64,000 nt of DNA from DASQMT01 sp963835735 (GCA_963835735.1 CAWIGP010000005.1:496001-560000); one strand, 5' to 3'. Shown: positions 18,054 to 27,522, counted from the first letter of the stretch. A program made the numbers and translations. The notes: a model not told the origin generated them from the letters alone.

Positions 18054-19504
18054 CCGATCACGGACCGCCCGAACGGGGACTCGGCGTAGCTGCTGGTCGA
18101 CCGCGGTGACCCAGTAGCGTGTGCGGGGTGCCGCCGGTGTCGGTGTCGGTCCACGACACGGTCGGGCAGCCGGTCAGGTCGAAGTAGCGCGTCGTAGCGA
18201 TCGGCGAGCGTGATCCCGTCGCGGTAGATGCGGAAGAACGAGATCGCTGTCGCCGGCGTCCGGGTCCTCCGGGCTCGGGCGGTTCCAGCTCAGCTTGGTG
18301 TCGCCGTCGGCGAGCTTGGTCGGCGTGAGGTCCGTGACCTCGTACGGGGCGGCGTTGTCCGTGTCGACGACGATGAGGCGGGTCGGAGTCGGCGCCCGCG
18401 CGCGGGTTGCCCGCTCGGGTCACGGTCGTAGGCGCGCACGTAGTACTCGAGCGGCGCGTCGTGCGGCGGCGACTCGTCGGTGCAGAACGTCTTGAGCTCC
18501 TGGGTCGCGACCGGGCAGACCGGTGACGCGGCCGCCGACGCGGAAGACCTCGTAGCCGATGATGTCGCGCTCGGTGTTGGCGGTCCACTCGATCTCGACG
18601 GTGCCGAACTTGGTGCGGCCGCCGGTCGACCTGCTTGGGCGCGCGCGGGCTGAAGCGGTTGAGCACGACGGTCTCCTGCCGGCCGGGCCCGGACGACGCC
18701 GTAGACGTCGTAAGCCTCGGCGCCGATGACGTACGCGCCGTCGTCGCAGCGGTCTTGATCGGCCAGTCGAACTGCCACGCGAGGCCCGGTGGAGCCGTTC
18801 GGCGTGATCGGCGCTCGTCTGGCGGGAGCCGTCGAGCATCCAGCGCGAGCGTGGCCGGCTTGGACGACGTCGTGAGCGTCGAACGTGACCGCGTTCAGGT
18901 CGGTCGAGCACCGTGTACGGCGAGCTGTAGCCGCGCGGCGTGAGCGTGCGGACGGCCGGCCCGCTGGCGCTGCCCGGGTTGTTGATGATCTCGGTCTGCG
19001 TCGACCTGCGCGTGCGCGCCCTGTCCGTCCACGTGACGGTGACCGTGACCCGCTTGTAGTCCTCGGGGTTCCTGTCCGGCGGTGCCGGGCCGGCGCGCTG
19101 TTCGGCGCAGAACGTGGCGCGGCGGCCGCTCGCGGCCCGCCGCCGTCCTTCGGGTCGTCCATGATGCAGACGTCGATCGCGACCGTGTAGGTGATGGCGC
19201 CGCGCCGGATCGTGTAGGCGCCGCCGTCGATCGTCGTCGAGGCCGGGCAGGTTCTGCAGCTCGGCGATCGACGCCGGGGCTCGAGACCTGCTCGTAGGGG
19301 ACGCTGCGCGCGCCCTCGATCAGCTCGCGCGCGAGGTTGGTCGCGTTGTCGTGGTCGCGCGTGCGGGTCGTGGCGCCGTTGGCGCGTGTCGAGCAGCGCG
19401 ATCAGGCGCTCAGGACGCCGACGACGAGCACCAGCGACGGCGACGAGCACCTCGATGAGGGTGAAGCCGGCCTCGTGCGCGGCGGAGGCGGTGAGTGCGG
19501 TCAC
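18050..19504 (-). CDS. Minor pilin (PilV-like) with C-terminal fibronectin type III domains, frameshifted
   Basis: From GTG 19504: MTALTASAAHEAG, then FTLIEVLVAVA, a prepilin cleavage and N-methylation site (G|F, E+5). The C-terminal half encodes two FN3-like modules. One has VEIEWTANTERDIIGYEVFR and YYVRAYDRDPSG. The other has KLSWNRPSPEDPDAGDS, FFRIYRDGITLADRYD and CPTVSWTDTDTG. A pilin stalk carrying FN3 domains suggests an adhesive or spacer tip protein (inference). At least six +1 insertions are mapped between 18185 and 18540 alone. Confidence 0.7.
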
Positions 19505-19581
19505 GTCGCCGTGTGTCGGCAGCGAGCGGCGGCGACCTTGAGGCGGCGTGGACGAGCGTCCGAGCCGTGCCGCGTTAACGA

Positions 19582-19607
19582 CGAAGCGGGCCCGGAGGCC
19601 CGCTTCG
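19582..19607 (-). terminator. Hairpin between pilA and the minor-pilin genes
   Basis: CGAAGCGGGCC / GGCCCGCTTCG, an 11-bp perfect stem with a 4-nt loop, 31 nt after the pilA stop. It probably ends or attenuates pilA transcripts so that the major pilin is made in excess over the downstream minor pilins. Confidence 0.75.
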
Positions 19608-19637
19608 CGAAACTGCATGAACGTCAGGTGACGCTGA

Positions 19638-20085
19638 CTACCAGTTGCCGCCGCGCCGGGCAGCCGCCTTGCCCGCCGGTGGTGCAGGTGCGGGTGACGG
19701 TCGCCGTCGCCGCCTTCGTGATGCGTGAACGACGTTGCCGGTCTTGGCCTGCGTCGACCGTGACCGTGTAGCCGTCGACGGCCGTGTGCCGGCGATGACG
19801 AGCCGGCGCGTGGCGACGCCGTCGTTCAGCGCCGGCTCGATCGCCTGCGAGACGGCGGCCGTCGGCGCCGGCGTAGTTCTGCTCGTCGGTGTAGAACGTC
19901 TCCATCGCGGTCTGCGCGGTGCGGGCGGCCGACTTGGCCTCCGTGTCCTGCGCCTTGCCGCGCTGGTTGAGGAAGGCCGGCAGCGCGATCGCGGCGAGGA
20001 TGCCGATGATCAGGATGACGACCAGGAGCTCGATCAGGGTGAAGCCCTTCTCACTCTGAGCGCGCTCGCGGAGCTTGTGGAGCAT
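19638..20085 (-). CDS. pilA: Major type IV pilin (PilA), frameshifted
   Basis: From ATG 20085: MLHKLRERAQSEKG then FTLIELLVVILIIGILAAIA, a classic type IVa prepilin (cleavage G|F, Glu+5, continuous hydrophobic helix). NQRGKAQDTEAKSAARTAQT follows, and the end has a disulfide-type C...C pair (TCTTGGQGGC). Three or so +1 insertions occur after residue ~70. Correcting the last gives a stop at 19638 after GGCPAGGNW; uncorrected, the frame runs to 19624. The RBS AGGAGG lies 10 nt upstream. Expression is likely controlled by the GEMM riboswitch in the leader. Confidence 0.9.
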
Positions 20086-20153
20086 GTAAGTGAACCCTCC
20101 TGAAGGGATCGTTGGGGCCTGTGAACTGCTTGCCAGGTCCTCGGTCCCTGCCT

Positions 20154-20241
20154 CCTAGTGGTGGCAACCCGGCTGGCTCCATCCGGGAGCTCCGTGGCTT
20201 TGCGTCACGCCCTCGCGGGCGATTTGCTCTTGACACCTAGG
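20154..20241 (-). ncRNA. Cyclic di-GMP-I (GEMM-I) riboswitch in the pilA leader
   Basis: Read on the minus strand, the conserved core is present in order: GCAAAT, then P2 CGCCC-GCGA-GGGCG capped by a GNRA tetraloop, then GACGCAAAGCCACGG, then GGAGCCAGCCGGGTTGCC. CCTAG-GTG at the 5' side and CAC-CA-CTAGG at the 3' side close P1 with a small bulge. The GNRA loop, the invariant ACGCAAAGCC linker and the GCCGGGTTGCC receptor side are diagnostic of GEMM-I. It ends ~70 nt upstream of pilA. Ligand could be c-di-GMP or, in some relatives, cGAMP. The expression platform is not clear. Confidence 0.85.
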
Positions 20242-20323
20242 TCTGGCAACCCAGGTATCGGCAACAGGCGCGAGGGGCTTAACCCGGTCTAAGCGTTTGT
20301 CCAGACCGGGCTATGCTCGATCG

Positions 20324-20716
20324 ATGCTCGCTCGTCGTCTGCTGCTGCTCGCCGCGGTGCTCCTGCTGCTCTCCGCGCTGGCGGCGAGCATCGTTCCGCG
20401 CGATCTCACCGGCGGCGACGACCCCGAGCCGGCGGCCTCCGACCTGCCGGCCGGCACCACGGTCGCGCGGGAGATCCCGGCCACGGACGGCTCCGCCCCC
20501 GCCAGGATCGCGGTCAACCGCGGCGACACGCTCGAGCTCGAGGTGTTCGGCGACCTGCTCGACAGCGTGCTGCTCGAGCGCTTGGACTTCATCGACGCGA
20601 TCGCACCGAACGCGCCCGCGCGCTTCAACATCCTGGTCGACGCGCCCGCGGGCAGCTATCCGATCCGGCTGGTCGAGGCCGACCGCCGCATCGGGTCGAT
20701 CGTGATCAGCGACTGA
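20324..20716 (+). CDS. Small exported protein with cupredoxin-like fold signature
   Basis: 130 residues from ATG 20324 (an in-frame start at 20297 is possible). It has a signal peptide or membrane anchor (MLARRLLLLAAVLLLLSALA), then a beta-rich domain: ARIAVNRGDTLELEVFGDLL, NILVDAPAGSYPIRLVEADR and IGSIVISD. The pattern resembles cupredoxin-like domains but lacks the His/Cys/Met copper ligands. It is divergent from pilA and overlaps the next minus-strand gene tail-to-tail by 11 nt. Confidence 0.65.
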   Translation: MLARRLLLLAAVLLLLSALAASIVPRDLTGGDDPEPAASDLPAGTTVAREIPATDGSAPARIAVNRGDTLELEVFGDLLDSVLLERLDFIDAIAPNAPARFNILVDAPAGSYPIRLVEADRRIGSIVISD

Positions 20717-20879
20717 CCTTCTGGGCGTCGTGGTCGGGGATGAAGCGACCGGTGCCCTCGCACCAGGGACACTCGACCTCGTGCGGCGTGCCGCCCTTGG
20801 CGGAGATCACGCGGCCGGTGCCGCGGCAGGCATGGCAGCGGCCCGGGTCGTCGTCGGGAGCGGCGTCTGGCGGCGTCAC
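20706..20879 (-). CDS. Small DnaJ-type zinc-finger protein (57 aa)
   Basis: GTG 20879 opens a 57-residue frame containing CHACRGTGRVIS and CPWCEGTGRFIP, two CxxCxGxG modules as in the DnaJ cysteine-rich domain. Four cysteines would bind one zinc. Spacing and flanking GTG/GXG are well conserved, so this is unlikely to be chance. The gene follows the 20898-21602 gene by 18 nt and is probably co-transcribed with it. The function is unknown; small DnaJ-like zinc proteins may aid metal-dependent folding. Confidence 0.7.
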   Translation of the reverse strand: MTPPDAAPDDDPGRCHACRGTGRVISAKGGTPHEVECPWCEGTGRFIPDHDAQKVSR

Positions 20880-20897
20880 GGCCGCCCACGGTAGCGG

Positions 20898-21602
20898 CTA
20901 CGACATGCCGGGCGGCGGCACCGACGTCGCGGCGCGCGCGCTGTCGCCGGAGCCCCGCGTGGTGGGATCGGCGGGCCGGTCGGTCGGGAGGTGCCGGCGC
21001 AGCGTGGGCGGCACCTCCTTGTCGGTCAGCACCGCCTGGAAGCCCCAGCGGCGGAAGCCCTGCTCGGCCGCGACCGTGTCGGCCACCCGGAAGAGCACGC
21101 CGTGGACGGTCGGGTTGCCGAGCGGCGAGCGCGCGGCGAGCGCGGTCACGAACTCCGGGTCGAACGCCGCGTGCAGGCGCTCGTCGTCGAGCGGCTTGGC
21201 GAACACGAGCGCGACGTTCGGCGCCTCGTCCTGCTCGCCGAGGTTGGTCAGCGCGGTCCCGCCGGTGCTGGTCCAGAGCCAGCCCTCGATTCCCTCGGTG
21301 CGCGGGATCACGGTCGTGGGACCGAGCCGGCGCAGGATCGCGAAACGGCCGAACTGCCCTGACGCCTTGGCCGGGCCGGCGTCGACGATCGCGACCTTCA
21401 CGGCGCCGAGCGGCAGCTCGAGCGGCGCGTGCATGACGCGACCGTGCTCGATCGACAGGGCGTCGGCACGAAGCGTCAGGCGGTCGCCCTCGCTGTCGCG
21501 CGGCTTGCGCCACCCGCGCGACTCCTCGAGCGCGAGGGTCAGTTCGGGTGCGGGCGGCGCGGCGGCCGCGGGGGGCGGGCTGGAGGGAGGCGGAACGGAC
21601 AT
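20898..21602 (-). CDS. Hypothetical protein with Pro/Ala-rich N-terminus
   Basis: 234 residues from ATG 21602. The N-terminus is Pro/Ala-rich (MSVPPPSSPPPAAAAPP), then comes a structured domain. Recognisable stretches are LSIEHGRVMHAPLELPLGAVKVAIVD, FAILRRLGPTTVIPRTEGI, NVALVFAKPLDDERL and VHGVLFRVADTVAAEQGFRRW. The tail is disordered. The region resembles PH-like domains of actinobacterial membrane-associated proteins, but I cannot assign a family. Confidence 0.6.
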   Translation of the reverse strand: MSVPPPSSPPPAAAAPPAPELTLALEESRGWRKPRDSEGDRLTLRADALSIEHGRVMHAPLELPLGAVKVAIVDAGPAKASGQFGRFAILRRLGPTTVIPRTEGIEGWLWTSTGGTALTNLGEQDEAPNVALVFAKPLDDERLHAAFDPEFVTALAARSPLGNPTVHGVLFRVADTVAAEQGFRRWGFQAVLTDKEVPPTLRRHLPTDRPADPTTRGSGDSARAATSVPPPGMS

Positions 21603-21660
21603 CTCCTCAGGGGTAATCGGCGCGGTCCGCCGCGGATCAATAGGGGTCCGGCGGCGAGCG

Positions 21661-22782
21661 TCACGTCCAAGCGAGCTGCGCCTCGCCCCCGAGGAACCCC
21701 GCGAGCCGCTCCGCCTCGGCCTCGACGCCGGCCTTGACGTCGCGCCCGACCCGCCCGAACGGCTCGACGGCGACCGCCACCCGGTCGCCCTTGACCTCGT
21801 GCGACCACACCCCGACGATCCGGCCGTCGACCACCAGCACCGGCGACAGCCAGCCCTGCGGCCGGTACACGCGCGCGCGATACGCGGGCGCAAGCACCGC
21901 GTCGGAGTCCCGCGGCGCCGCGACTACGTAGTGGTCGAACGCCGGCAGCAGCCGGACCGCGCCGGACGGCGAAGCCGCCGCGGCGTCCTCGACGTCGCTC
22001 ACGAGCATCCAGCCGCGCGAGCCCTCGACGTCCACCTCGGCCACCTCGTCGCCGAGCGCCGCGATCCAGCGCCCCGCCTCGGCCGGCGACGTCATGCCGA
22101 ACCAGCGCTGGAACTGCTCGCGTGGCGCGGGCGCGTACGCACGCAGGTACGTCCGCACCACGTCCGCCGCGGCCGCGTCGGACGGCCCGGGCGGCGTGAA
22201 GTCCCTCAGCCACGACCCCGGGCGCGTGAAGCGCACCAGCCGCCCGTCGTTCGGCGCGAAGCAGAGATCGCCGGTGAACGCGGCCGGCTTGAGCAGCTCG
22301 CCGAAGCCGCTACCCAGCCGCTCGGCGACTGCCGCGTCGCGGACGCGCGAGCCGACCGCGGCCGCGAGCTCCTCGCGCGTCAGCGGTTCGCCGGCGAGCG
22401 CATCCGCGACGGCGGCGAGCATCGCGTCGGCCTGCTCGAGAGTCAGCCCGTACGCCCGCTGCCACGCCGGCACGTGGTGGCGCGGCCGCAGCCGCGCGAG
22501 CGCGCCCACGTAGCGCACGAGCTCGTCGGAAGGCAGCAGGTGCAGCGTGCCCCGCATCGCCCACGTCTTGACCAGCACGCGTCGCTGCCAGAGCGCGTCC
22601 TCGAGCCAGCCGGGCGACAGGCCCGAAACGCGCGCCCACAGCGTCAGCTCGGCGGAGGAGAACACCTGCGCGTGCAGGCCGGCGATGTCGGAGATCACGC
22701 GGAGCGGGTCGTCGGCGCGCGTCGCGAGGTGCTGGCGCCGCATCCGCCACGCCAGCACCGAGCTCCACGTCAGCGAAGGCAT
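21661..22782 (-). CDS. Winged-helix DNA-binding domain protein (HTH_42 / AlkZ-like)
   Basis: 373 residues with typical landmarks of the DUF1006/HTH_42 family: MPSLTWSSVLAWRMRRQHLA, DIAGLHAQVFSSAELTLWAR, VKTWAMRGTLHLLPSDELVRY and DGRIVGVWSHEVKGDRVAV. The AlkZ DNA glycosylases, which unhook interstrand crosslinks, belong to this family and use a QxQ motif. Here the corresponding stretch reads HAQ, so glycosylase activity is uncertain. It is a single gene, with its promoter side toward the GH1 stop. Confidence 0.8.
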   Translation of the reverse strand: MPSLTWSSVLAWRMRRQHLATRADDPLRVISDIAGLHAQVFSSAELTLWARVSGLSPGWLEDALWQRRVLVKTWAMRGTLHLLPSDELVRYVGALARLRPRHHVPAWQRAYGLTLEQADAMLAAVADALAGEPLTREELAAAVGSRVRDAAVAERLGSGFGELLKPAAFTGDLCFAPNDGRLVRFTRPGSWLRDFTPPGPSDAAAADVVRTYLRAYAPAPREQFQRWFGMTSPAEAGRWIAALGDEVAEVDVEGSRGWMLVSDVEDAAAASPSGAVRLLPAFDHYVVAAPRDSDAVLAPAYRARVYRPQGWLSPVLVVDGRIVGVWSHEVKGDRVAVAVEPFGRVGRDVKAGVEAEAERLAGFLGGEAQLAWT

Positions 22783-22804
22783 TCCCTGAGCCTACGGCTC
22801 AGGG

Positions 22805-24184
22805 TCAGCCTCGAACGCTCACGATGTGGTCGCGGTACCACAGGCCGCTGCGCTTGGGCACGCGGCGCTGCGTCGCGAAGTCGACGTGAACGATCCCGAA
22901 GCGCGCCGTGTAGCCGCTCTCCCACTCGAAGTTGTCGAGCAGCGACCAGACGAAGTACCGCCGCACGTCGACGCCGTCGGCGATCGCATGCTGCACGGCG
23001 GCGACGTGGCCCTCCAGGTACTCCATCCGCTCGGGGTCGTCGACGTGGCCGTCGACGACGTCGCCGTCCTCGAACGCCGCGCCGTTCTCGGTGACGTAGA
23101 TCGGCAGGTCGCCGTAGTCGCGCCGCACGCGCACGAGGATCTCGCGCAGCCCCGAGGGATCCTGCCCCCAGCCCATCGTGGTCAGCGGCCCGATCGGCGC
23201 GTCGTGGCGTAGCCCGAGCGGGACGACCGCCGGATCGGCGCGGACGTGCTGCGGGAAGTAGTAGTTGACGCCGAGGAAGTCGAGCGGTTGCGAGATCACC
23301 TCGAGGTCGCCGGGCCGGACGCTGTCGGGCGGGCCGAAGCGGCGGCCGTAGAGCTCGAGCATGTCCTCCGGGTAGCTGCCGCGCAGCACCGGGTCGAGGA
23401 ACCAGCGGTTCCCGTAGCCGTCGGCGATCCGCGTGCGCGGCGACGTCCTGCTCCGCCTCACTCGCCGGCCGCTGCGGGTGCAGGTTCGAGCGTGATGCCC
23501 ATCGGCGTGCCGGCGGCGAGTCGACGCGCGCAGCGCCTGCACGGCGAGCCCGTGCGACACCAGCAGGTGGTGCGACACGCGCAACGCGGTCGGCCAGTCG
23601 CGCACCCCCGGCGCCTTGCGCCCCTCGACGTGTCCGAGGAACGCCACGACCCACGGCTCGTTGTGGGTGATCCACTGCGCGACCACGTCGCCGAGCTGCT
23701 CGGCCATCAGCGCCGGCGTACGCGGCGAAGCGCTCCGCAACATCGCGCTCCCCCCAGCCGCCGCTGTCCTGCAGCGCCTGCGGCAGATCCCAGTGATAAA
23801 GCGTGGCCACCGGCTCGATCCCCCGTTCCAGCAGCGACTCGGCCAGCCGCCGGTAGAAGCGCCACGCCCTTCGGGTTGAGCGCGCCGCGGCCGTCCGGCT
23901 GGACGCGCGACCACGAGATCGAGAACCGGTAGCTCTCGATCCGCAGCGCGGCGATCAGGTCGATGTCCTCGCTCCAGCGGTGGTAGTGATCGCAGGCGAC
24001 GTCGCCGGTCTCCCCGCGCGCGACGTTCCCTGGCGTGTGGCAGAAGCGGTCCCAGATCGACTCGCCGCGGCCGTCCTCCTCCCACGCCCCCTCGATCTGG
24101 TACGCGGCGGTCGCCGCCCCGAACTTGAAGCCCGGCGGATAGGCCGCGCCCGGCTCGCTGCTGCTGCGGGAGGATCGAGGTCAT
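22805..24184 (-). CDS. GH1 beta-glucosidase (BglC-like), frameshifted
   Basis: About 455 residues after correction. The sequence begins MTSILPQQQ and enters the family start PPGFKFGAATAAYQIEG. The catalytic acid/base is in ITHNEPWVVAFLGH and the nucleophile in YVTENGAAFEDGD. YHWDLPQALQDSGGW and WSLLDNFEWESGY are also typical. At least five +1 insertions disrupt the first half; the 3' 700 bp are clean. The ATG overlaps the upstream permease stop (ATGA). As last gene of a LacI-SBP-permease-permease-GH1 row it mirrors the Streptomyces cebR-cebEFG-bglC locus, so it probably hydrolyses imported cellobiose-type sugars. Confidence 0.85.
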   Translation of the reverse strand: MTSILPQQQRAGRGLSAGLQVRGGDRRVPDRGGVGGGRPRRVDLGPLLPHARERRARGDRRRRLRSLPPLERGHRPDRRAADRELPVLDLVVARPAGRPRRAQPEGRGASTGGWPSRCWNGGSSRWPRFITGICRRRCRTAAAGGSAMLRSASPRTPALMAEQLGDVVAQWITHNEPWVVAFLGHVEGRKAPGVRDWPTALRVSHHLLVSHGLAVQALRASTRRRHADGHHARTCTRSGRRVRRSRTSPRTRIADGYGNRWFLDPVLRGSYPEDMLELYGRRFGPPDSVRPGDLEVISQPLDFLGVNYYFPQHVRADPAVVPLGLRHDAPIGPLTTMGWGQDPSGLREILVRVRRDYGDLPIYVTENGAAFEDGDVVDGHVDDPERMEYLEGHVAAVQHAIADGVDVRRYFVWSLLDNFEWESGYTARFGIVHVDFATQRRVPKRSGLWYRDHIVSVRG

Positions 24185-25027
24185 CCCTTCACCGCCCCCG
24201 CGGTCAGGCCCTTCACCAGCCACCGCTGGGTGGCGAAGAAGGCCAGCATGACCGGGATCGTGGACACGACGCCTGCTGCCATGAGCTGTGCGTACTCCTG
24301 TGAGTAGTTGCCGATGAAATTGCGGATCCCGATCGGGATCGTCTCTGCCCGCGTCTGCGTCAGCGCCGCGGCGAACAGCAGCTCGTCCCATGCGAACAGG
24401 AACGCGTAGACGAACGTCGCCACCAGCCCGGGCGCGGCGTTCGGCAGCACGACGCGCACGAACGCGCCGAACGGAGTGCAGCCGTCGACCATCGCGGCCT
24501 CCTCGAGATCGCGCGGGATCGCGAGGAAGAACGACCGCATGAAGAAGATCGCCACCGGCGTGAAGAACGCCGTGTAGACGAGGATCATCCCCAGCTGCGG
24601 TGTCGAGCAGGTGGATCGGGGTGTTCTGCTTGAGCCAGACGAAGCCGAGGTACACCGGGAGCAGGAACATCGTCCCGGGGATCAGCTGCGTGCCGATCAC
24701 CGCGAGGCTGAACGGCCGCGCGCCATGGAACCGGTAGCGCGCCAGCGCGTAGCCGGCGCACGCGGCGAAGGCGGTCGCGGTCAGCGCCGCCGCCGTGCAG
24801 ATGATCAGGCTGTTGAGGAAGTAGCGCTCGAAGTCGACGGTCCGCCACATCTCGCGAGAACGCGTCGAACGTCGGGATCGAGGAAGTCGTAGGTACCGTT
24901 GACGATCTGCAGGTCCGTCTGCGGTCGCCGAGAGCACCAGCCAGACGATCGGCGCGATCATCGCGACCACGATCGCCCACGTGAGCACGTCGAGCGCGAC
25001 GTCGCCCGCTGTCCCGCGCCGCCTCAT
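24181..25027 (-). CDS. Sugar ABC transporter permease, MalG/CebG-like, frameshifted
   Basis: About 280 residues from ATG 25027 (MRRRGTAGDVALDVLTWAIV). Six hydrophobic segments are visible. The cytoplasmic EAA loop reads LEEAAMVDGCTPFGAFVRVVLP, the binding-protein-dependent permease signature. Three +1 insertions (about 24600, 24850 and 24920) split it. It partners the permease at 25045-26010; the ATPase is not encoded in the locus, as in the MsiK-type shared-ATPase systems of actinobacteria. Confidence 0.85.
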
Positions 25028-25044
25028 GCGCCGCCGCCTCCAGG

Positions 25045-26010
25045 TCACGCCGGAACGTCGCGGAACCAGAGCAGCACCCAGATCAGCATCACGCCCATCA
25101 GCAGCACCGACGCCGCGGCGCCGAACCCGAACAGGCTGTTCGAGAACGACTGGCGCACGATCAGCGTCATCATCAGGTCGGCGTCCGGCCCGGGGTTGGA
25201 GCCGAACATCAAGACCGGGATCGTGTACTGGTAGGCCGCGTAGATCACGCCGAACAGCAGCTGCACTGCGATCAGCGGCCGCAGCAGCGGCAGCGTGACG
25301 TGGCGGAACCGCCGCCAGGCGTTGGCGCCGTCGATCGCGGCCGCCTCGTAGAGCTCGGGTCGGGATCGCCTGCAGCCCGGCGAGGAAGATCAGCATGTTC
25401 AGCGGCAGCCCGCGCCAGATGCTCGGGATGATCATCGCCCACAGTGCGTTGTCGCCGGCCAGCCAAGTCGGGCGCTCGCCGAGCAGGTGCAGGTAATCGA
25501 CGAGGACCTTGTTGACGATCCCGACGTCCGACTGCCACATGAACTGCCAGAGCGTCGCGACGACGAAGCCGGGCACGATCCACGGCGCGAGCATCAGCGC
25601 GCGCGCCCACTTGCGCCCGCGCATGTCGCGGTTGAGCAGCAGCGCGACCGCCAGCCCGCCGACCAGGCAGCCGAGCACCGTCCAGAACGTGTAGCGGGCC
25701 GTGTTCCAGGCAGCGCCGACGAACCCGTCGTTGAGCGGGTTGGAGGAGTCGAGGATCGCCTCGGTAGTTCGACGAGCCCCGTCCACGGCGCACCGAACAG
25801 CTGGTGGAACGTGAACGTGTTGAGGTCCTTGAACGACAGGAGCGCGCCGGCCCGCCATCGGGACGATGTGGATCAGCAGCATGAACAACGCCGCCGGCGC
25901 GATCAGCGCGTAGGCGAACGTGTTGCGGCGCCGCCGCCGGCCGCGCGGGCCTGCGCAGGCGGACCCGCGGCGGCGGCGCCGCTGCCGGCTCGGCCGGCAG
26001 CGGCGAGCAT
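25045..26010 (-). CDS. Sugar ABC transporter permease, MalF/CebF-like, frameshifted
   Basis: About 315 residues. The N-terminus is Ala/Gly-rich, followed by FAYALIAPAALFMLLIHIVP, WNTARYTFWTVLGCLVGGLA, ALMLAPWIVPGFVVATLWQF, IIPSIWRGLPLNMLIFLAGL, and after a break YAAYQYTIPVLMFGSN. The EAA loop (LYEAAAIDGANAWRRF, in a shifted frame) lies around 25310-25350. Several +1 insertions are inferred. It follows the binding protein by 29 nt. Confidence 0.82.
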
Positions 26011-26039
26011 GAGCGGCGGGGAGGACACCGCCGGCGGGA

Positions 26040-27439
26040 TCAGCCGCCCGCGTTCTGCGCGAGCAGCGCGTCGGCCTCCTCGGCCGCGGCCGCGAGCTGC
26101 GGCGTTCACGGTCTCGGCGTTGAACGAGTCGCCGCCGATGCCGCCGGCCGCGTCGAGGATGTTGCCGAAGTGCGCCTTGTAGGCGTTCTCGATCTGCGCC
26201 CACTGCGGGATCGGCGCGTACGTGCGGCCCTGCTGGATCGCGTCGTACCAGGACTCGTAGCCCGGGTCCTTCGCGGCGATCGCCTGCTGCGGCTCGGAGC
26301 GCGACGGGAACATGCCGAGCAGCTCGGCGTACTTGGTCTGGAAGTCGTCCGTCGACATGAACTTCATGAGCTCCCAGGCGGCGTCCTTGTTCTTGGCCGA
26401 TTTGAACATCATCAGATTCGAGCCGCCGACGAACGTGAAGCCCTCGTCGCCGCCCGGCGCCGTCGGGCATCGGCGCGATGCCGACGTTCTTGCGAGCGGT
26501 CGGCGTCCCAGTTCTCGTCGTCGGTACGGGAGGTCGACGCGTAGCGTCCACGGGCCGCCGATCCAGACCGCGATGCGACCGCCCTTGAACTGGGTCTCCA
26601 CCTGCGTGCCGTCGCGCTGGAGCTGGCTCTTGTCGTACAGGCCCTTCTGCAGCAGGTCGCCGAAGTACGCGAGGCCCTCGGCCGCCTCGGGCGAGTTGAT
26701 CGTCGGACTTGCGTGTTGTCCTCGTTCAGCTCGGCCCCGCCCGCGTCCCACACGAACGGCATGACGTGATGGACGAGGTCGAAGGCCTTCTTGCCGGGTG
26801 AGCCGAACGGCTGACGATGCCGCGCCGGCACCTTGTCCTTGATCGCCTGCAGCGTCGCGGTCATCGCGTCCCAGTCGGCGAACGCGCCCTCCTCTGTCGA
26901 CGCCGGCCTTCTCGAGCGCGTCCTTGCGGTAGTAGATCGCGCGCGCCTCGGTGAACCAGGGCACGGCCCAGATCCCGTCCTGGCCGGCCATCTGCGTGGT
27001 CGTCCAGACGCCCTCCGGGTAGGCGGCGTCGCCGCCGATGTCCTCGACGCGGCCCGACAGGTCCTCGAAGCCCTGCAGCGCCGCGAAGAACGGCACCTGC
27101 GTGGTGCCGGCCTGCGTGACATCCGGGCCCTCGCCCGAGACGGCCGCGTTGCGGATCCGGTCCAGCTGCGACGTCCCAGCCGACGACCTCGCGTGTCGAC
27201 GTTGATGCCGGTCTTCGCCGTGAACGGCTCGAGCAGCTTGTCGATGTCGTTCTTGGGGTCGGGCCCGTTGGGCATGATCCACAGCCGGACGGTCTGGCCC
27301 TTCAGGCTCTCCGGCCCCGACGCCGCGCTGCTCGAGGTCGACCGCCGGAGTCGTCGTCGTCACCGCCGCAGGCGCCGACGCCCACGGCCAACACGAGGGC
27401 CGCGACGGCCCACGCGATCCACGTGATCCTGCTTCGCAC
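26040..27439 (-). CDS. Extracellular sugar-binding lipoprotein (CebE/MalE-like), frameshifted
   Basis: GTG 27439 with a purine-rich RBS begins a lipoprotein signal (VRSRITWIAWAVAALVLAVG, then ACGGDDDD; lipobox VGAC). Typical family-1 binding-protein stretches follow: LWIMPNGPDPKNDIDKLLEPF, GPDVTQAGTTQVPFFAALQGF, GIWAVPWFTEARAIYYRKDA, GGPWTLRVD, FVGGSNLMMFKSAKNKDAAWELMKF. Around eight +1 insertions occur. The stop is at 26040 after LLAQNAGG. A LacI-type operator sits just upstream. The putative ligand is a beta-glucoside such as cellobiose, inferred from the GH1 neighbour. Confidence 0.85.
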
Positions 27440-27460
27440 TGTCTCTTTCCTCTCCTCGCT

Positions 27461-27480
27461 ACCGAAAACGATTTTGTTGA
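27461..27480 (-). promoter_or_regulatory. LacI-type operator before the sugar-binding protein gene
   Basis: The palindrome-like core AAAACGATTTT with flank CTACCG is 22-42 nt upstream of the start at 27439. The same CTACCGAAAACGWTTTT string occurs, in opposite orientation, at 28578-28595 before the lacI-type gene. A central CG in an A/T palindrome is typical of LacI-family sites. Confidence 0.75.
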
Positions 27481-27522
27481 CGTACCCACTGGACTTCGGC
27501 TTGCGCTTCCTTGGTGTCGCGA

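Noticed and set aside
15800..20085. Interpretation of the pilin region as a pseudogene cluster
   Set aside because: Every break is +1 and protein motifs resume perfectly after each; the pattern fits insertion errors better than decay.
20244..20262. Possible second (tandem) GEMM aptamer
   Set aside because: Only a 3'-arm-like string CTGGGTTGCCA is present; no P2 tetraloop or ACGCAAAGCC linker precedes it.
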